From NCBI RefSeq assembly GCF_017377855.1, contig NZ_JAFREP010000039.1, forward strand, positions 27,153-91,152: a stretch of 64,000 bases of DNA. Direction: 5' to 3'. This DNA comes from Acanthopleuribacter pedis. Lineage in GTDB: Bacteria; Acidobacteriota; Holophagae; Acanthopleuribacterales; Acanthopleuribacteraceae. The notes under the pieces were generated by a model. It was not told the DNA's origin, searched no databases, and saw only the letters and a program-made list of their open reading frames with translations. The translations under genes and the position numbers were made by a program. The stretch's first letter is position 1, and each line of letters opens with the position of its first letter. Shown here in pieces: positions 61,570-64,000 of this stretch.

Positions 61570-61932
61570 ATGAGCTGGGTAGAAGACACCTTAAGAACAT
61601 TCGGCGAAAGCATCCAAATGGAAGACTTGGATTTCAACCACAACGGGGTTGTCTGTTTGGCCATCGAAAAGATGGGCACCCTGTATTTGGAGAAAGGCGA
61701 CGAAACGGTGCGCATCTACCTCAGCCGCGAAAAGGAATCCTTTAACACCGGTTACCCGGCACGCGCGCTCAACGCGGTTCACTACCGCGAGAACCTGCCC
61801 TTCCCGATCACCGCCGCCATGCGCGATGAAAACACCCTCGTCTTCATCGCGGTCATTCCCGAAAGCGAATTTTCACCACCCAACCTGGATCGCATCTTGG
61901 AAATCCTCACCCAGCTTCACGATTCGGTGTGA
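61570..61932 (+). CDS. CesT/SycN-like T3SS chaperone
   Basis: 120 residues with class I chaperone plan: helix (WVEDTLRTFGESIQM), strands (VVCLAIEKMGTLYLE, ETVRIYLSREK), helix (YPARALNAVHYRE), strands (ITAAMRDENTLVFIAVIPES) and a final helix (NLDRILEILTQLHDS). In Yersinia the genes after yopN-tyeA are sycN, yscX, yscY. By place this is the SycN equivalent, a chaperone for SctW, although it could also serve the kinase-like protein upstream. AAGGAG precedes ATG 61570. Confidence 0.75.
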   Translation: MSWVEDTLRTFGESIQMEDLDFNHNGVVCLAIEKMGTLYLEKGDETVRIYLSREKESFNTGYPARALNAVHYRENLPFPITAAMRDENTLVFIAVIPESEFSPPNLDRILEILTQLHDSV

Positions 61933-62032
61933 GTGAGAACCACCGGTGATTAACCTTTTCGCAACAGGACCCGATCCTCTATGATAGGAGTTCGTCGAAA
62001 CGAGCCAACGATTACGCCAACAGGAAGAGAAC

Positions 62033-62365
62033 ATGACGGTTAACATTGAGAAACAAGACCACGCCACGGTGATTTACGTCATCGGACGATTGGATTCAGT
62101 AACCTGCTCCGACCTGGAAGACAAAACGATGCGCACCATCGCGGAAGGCGAAACCAACCTGATCATGGAACTGAGCGATGTGCCCTTCATCTCCAGCGCG
62201 GGCCTGCGGGTGATTCTGCTGGCCACCAAGAAGGTTCAGGGCGGCGGCAAATTGGTTCTGTCCGGTTTGAAACCCCAGGTTCACGAAATCATCGAAATGG
62301 CCGGCTTCCACAACATCATCAAAATTTACAACAGCCTGGACGACGCCAAACAGGCGTTTGTTTAG
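62033..62365 (+). CDS. STAS-domain anti-sigma factor antagonist (RsbV/SpoIIAA-like)
   Basis: 110 residues. Family pattern VIYVIGRLDSVTCSDLEDKT, NLIMELSDVPFISSAGLRVI (phospho-acceptor Ser in FISSAG), LLATKKVQGGGKLVLSGL and FHNIIKIYNSLDDAKQAF. It is the switch protein that is phosphorylated by an RsbW-type kinase and, when free of phosphate, removes that kinase from its target. The kinase-like gene follows about 100 bases on. Such pairs (BtrV/BtrW in Bordetella) control T3SS expression and secretion. Confidence 0.93.
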   Translation: MTVNIEKQDHATVIYVIGRLDSVTCSDLEDKTMRTIAEGETNLIMELSDVPFISSAGLRVILLATKKVQGGGKLVLSGLKPQVHEIIEMAGFHNIIKIYNSLDDAKQAFV

Positions 62366-62465
62366 GGTGACCCCAACCCCGATGAACACCGCCGCCCCCC
62401 AACCTTTGGCGAAGGCCGGCGGTTTTTCATCACCGATCCTCATCCCACTCACGAAGGTATCCCCC

Positions 62466-62924
62466 ATGTTTCAACGTACATGGCCGGCCCGTATCGATTC
62501 GGTCCGCGACATTATGGAAACGGTAGAGCAGCTCATGGGTCGTTACGGCCTAGCGGAACGACGCGTGCTGCACATGGGACTGGTAGCGGAGGAACTGGCG
62601 GCCAACATCGTCAACCACGCCTACGGCGACATGAAGGCGCCCCCCGCGGATCCTTTGATCGTCCTCACCATCACCCTGGAGCGTGGGGTGATCCGCATGG
62701 TGTTCCAAGATTTCGGTGGCCCGTTTGATCCCAACGCGGTGCCCGAGCCGGACCTGACCGCCTCGGTAGAAGACCGAACCGTCGGCGGACTCGGCATTTA
62801 TTTCATGCGGAACTTGGTCGACAAAGTGCAGTACCTGCGCGAGGACAACGCCAACCTATGGACCTTCGAGGTCGCGGCCGAGGCGAGCCCCGACGACCCG
62901 AGCGGGCCGTCCCCCGCGACCTAA
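62466..62924 (+). CDS. Anti-sigma-factor-type ATP-binding kinase (RsbW/BtrW-like)
   Basis: 152 residues from ATG 62466 (GAAGG upstream); a frame from 62358 overlaps the STAS gene and lacks a site. GHKL ATPase pattern: HMGLVAEELAANIVNHAYGD (N box), MVFQDFGGPFDPNAVPEPDL (G1), GGLGIYFMRNLVDKVQYL (G2). It should phosphorylate the STAS protein just upstream and bind an unseen partner, a sigma factor or a T3SS component. No PP2C phosphatase (RsbU/BtrU) gene is in the window. Confidence 0.92.
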   Translation: MFQRTWPARIDSVRDIMETVEQLMGRYGLAERRVLHMGLVAEELAANIVNHAYGDMKAPPADPLIVLTITLERGVIRMVFQDFGGPFDPNAVPEPDLTASVEDRTVGGLGIYFMRNLVDKVQYLREDNANLWTFEVAAEASPDDPSGPSPAT

Positions 62925-62954
62925 CCAACCCCATCCCAACCCACGAGGTACCCC

Positions 62955-63353
62955 ATGGCCGATCCGATTAAGTTTTTTTCCTTTGACCGCGGCATTGAGC
63001 AGATCTTCCAAGGTGAGCTCAAAGCCGACGCGCGCCTGCCCCAACAGCGCGGCACGGTCCTGCCGAGCCAAAACCCGGCCACCCAACACCTCGACAAAGT
63101 CGTCCGCACGCCCAACTTAGAGAGCCACTTGCTCAACTCGCTGCAGACACCGGTGGACGACAAAACGATCCTGATCCCCAACGTATACCGTTCGCTGATC
63201 ACGGAATCGCGCAAAGCCTTGCGAAAGTCGGCCAAAAAAGCGGGACCCTGGACCAACAAAAAAGTATTGGAAGAAGCGGCCGAACTCCTCGACGGCGAAG
63301 AGGACCTGATGGACCTGCTCACCACCTACCGCAACACGCTGCACAAAGCCTAG
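62955..63353 (+). CDS. sctX: SctX (YscX-like) T3SS export-gate accessory protein
   Basis: 132 residues, near YscX length (about 122). Visible likeness: an N-terminal FDRGIEQIF, a central LPQQRGTVLPSQNPATQHLD, aromatic-poor middle, and the C-terminal helix ending LMDLLTTYRNTLHKA, where YscX ends in a similar LLHK-type helix. In Yersinia yscX follows yopN-tyeA-sycN and precedes yscY and yscV; here sctW, a SycN-like gene and the switch pair precede it. YscX with YscY binds SctV and is needed for early export. Assigned from order and short motifs, not from an alignment. Confidence 0.6.
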   Translation: MADPIKFFSFDRGIEQIFQGELKADARLPQQRGTVLPSQNPATQHLDKVVRTPNLESHLLNSLQTPVDDKTILIPNVYRSLITESRKALRKSAKKAGPWTNKKVLEEAAELLDGEEDLMDLLTTYRNTLHKA

Positions 63354-63560
63354 TTAGGGTTTTTTGATGGGGTGCGCCCTTTTTTGCGTGGGTTGGTATT
63401 GGTTATTTCTTTGGCCGGCGCGATGATTTGAGGATGCGGCTTTTCCGTGGCTCCCCTGCCCGCCCAACCGGAGGTTGGGCTGCCAATCCCCGACGCGGAT
63501 GATGCCGTCGCTTCGGTGGTTTTGTTGATCCATTGGATTCGGTTTTACCACGACGGGAAC
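63354..63560. other. Intergenic lead-in to the 64-bp array
   Basis: About 200 bases after sctX. A small GGGTGCGCCC stem followed by T6 near 63375 may be a weak terminator. No gene seen. Confidence 0.35.
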
Positions 63561-64000
63561 CCCGGCTGGGCCTTTCCACGCGACCCCCTCTTTGGGCCCA
63601 CCTTCTTCGAACCTCGACATCCACCCCGGCTGGGCCTTTCCACGCGACCCCCTCTTTGGGCCCACCTTCTTCGAACCACGACATCCACCCCGGCTGGGCC
63701 TTTCCACGCAACGCCCTCTTTGGGCCCACCTTCTTCGAACCACGACATCCACCCCGGCTGGGCCTTTCCACGCGACCCCCTCTTTGGGCCCACCTTCTTC
63801 GAACCACGACATCCACCCCGGCTGGGCCTTTCCACGCAACGCCCTCTTTGGGCCCACCTTCTTCGAACCACGACGTCCACCCCGGCTGGGCCTTTCCACG
63901 CAACGCCCTCTTTGGGCCCACCTTCTTCGAACCACGACATCCACCCCGGCTGGGCCTTTCCACGCGACCCCCTCTTTGGGCCCACCTTCTTCGAACCACG
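63561..64000. repeat. 64-bp tandem array, running past the window edge
   Basis: The GG of CCCGGCTGGGCC recurs at 63564, 63628, 63692, 63756, 63820, 63884 and 63948: an exact 64-base period, at least 6.9 copies. Units differ only at a few positions (CGACCCCC/CAACGCCC; ACATCC/ACGTCC; one CCTCGAC). A unit contains no stop in any minus-strand frame and 64 is not a multiple of three, which is why long overlapping minus-strand frames appear. Noncoding minisatellite. Confidence 0.95.

Noticed and set aside
37706..63353. Flagellar rather than injectisome origin of the export genes
   Set aside because: A secretin, needle subunit, translocators with SycD-type chaperone and SctW are present and no flagellin, hook or motor genes are seen.
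63354..63999. Three long overlapping minus-strand frames (196, 198 and 146 codons) with Gly/Arg-rich repeats
   Set aside because: They are the same 64-base unit read in three frames; the unit has no stop on that strand and its length is not a multiple of three. No ribosome site and three-way overlap make coding unlikely.

Overview
The window is about 56% GC by eye, gene-dense, and reads like chromosome from a Gram-negative bacterium. The evidence is a secretin-based type III secretion system (T3SS), lipoproteins, an ECF-like sigma factor coupled to a Ser/Thr kinase with TPRs, and c-di-GMP proteins. Together these suggest a marine Acidobacteriota-like lineage such as the Acanthopleuribacteraceae. 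That placement is inference from gene style only; no rRNA is present to test it.

Layout. 1-36.9 kb is a mixed housekeeping and accessory region: an unidentified helical protein, a secreted beta-helix protein, a LytS/LytR-type two-component pair, an esterase, a patch of decayed genes and small inverted-repeat elements (8.6-10.0 kb), an ankyrin protein, a pappalysin-type protease, the sigma factor/kinase pair, two divergent amidohydrolases, a tRNA-Thr, a CPBP protease, an RlmI-type methyltransferase, small metabolic enzymes, two c-di-GMP proteins, a thioredoxin-TPR protein, an S1/P1 nuclease, a DUF418-like membrane protein, a large histidine kinase and a GST.

37.7-63.4 kb is one almost complete T3SS locus on the + strand. 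First comes a translocon block in Salmonella SPI-2 order: EspA/SseB-like protein, small helical chaperone, second EspA/SseB-like protein, SycD-type chaperone, SseC/YopB-like translocator, SseD/EspB-like translocator, CesT-like chaperone. The apparatus genes follow in Ysc order: sctC, D, E-like, F, G-like, I, J, K, L, N, O, P, Q, R, S, T, U. A PI4-kinase/HipA-like protein (candidate effector), sctW, a CesT-like chaperone, a STAS/anti-sigma-ATPase partner-switching pair and a YscX-like gene come next. sctV and sctY are not in the window; the right edge is where they would be expected.

The most notable observation is the first translocon gene (37706-38773). It is a paralogue of the EspA/SseB-like gene at 39216 with about 180 residues inserted in the middle. 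The insert carries the GDPHVD signature of the DUF1521 / metal-ion-inducible autocleavage (MIIA) domain known from rhizobial NopE effectors, and an EF-hand-like loop lies further on. This suggests a T3SS filament or tip protein that cuts itself when it meets calcium outside the cell.

The locus also carries a 17-bp tandem array that begins inside the sctQ stop codon, a 64-bp tandem array at the right edge, and a dispersed inverted-repeat family whose TAG supplies the stop codon of sctW and of another gene.
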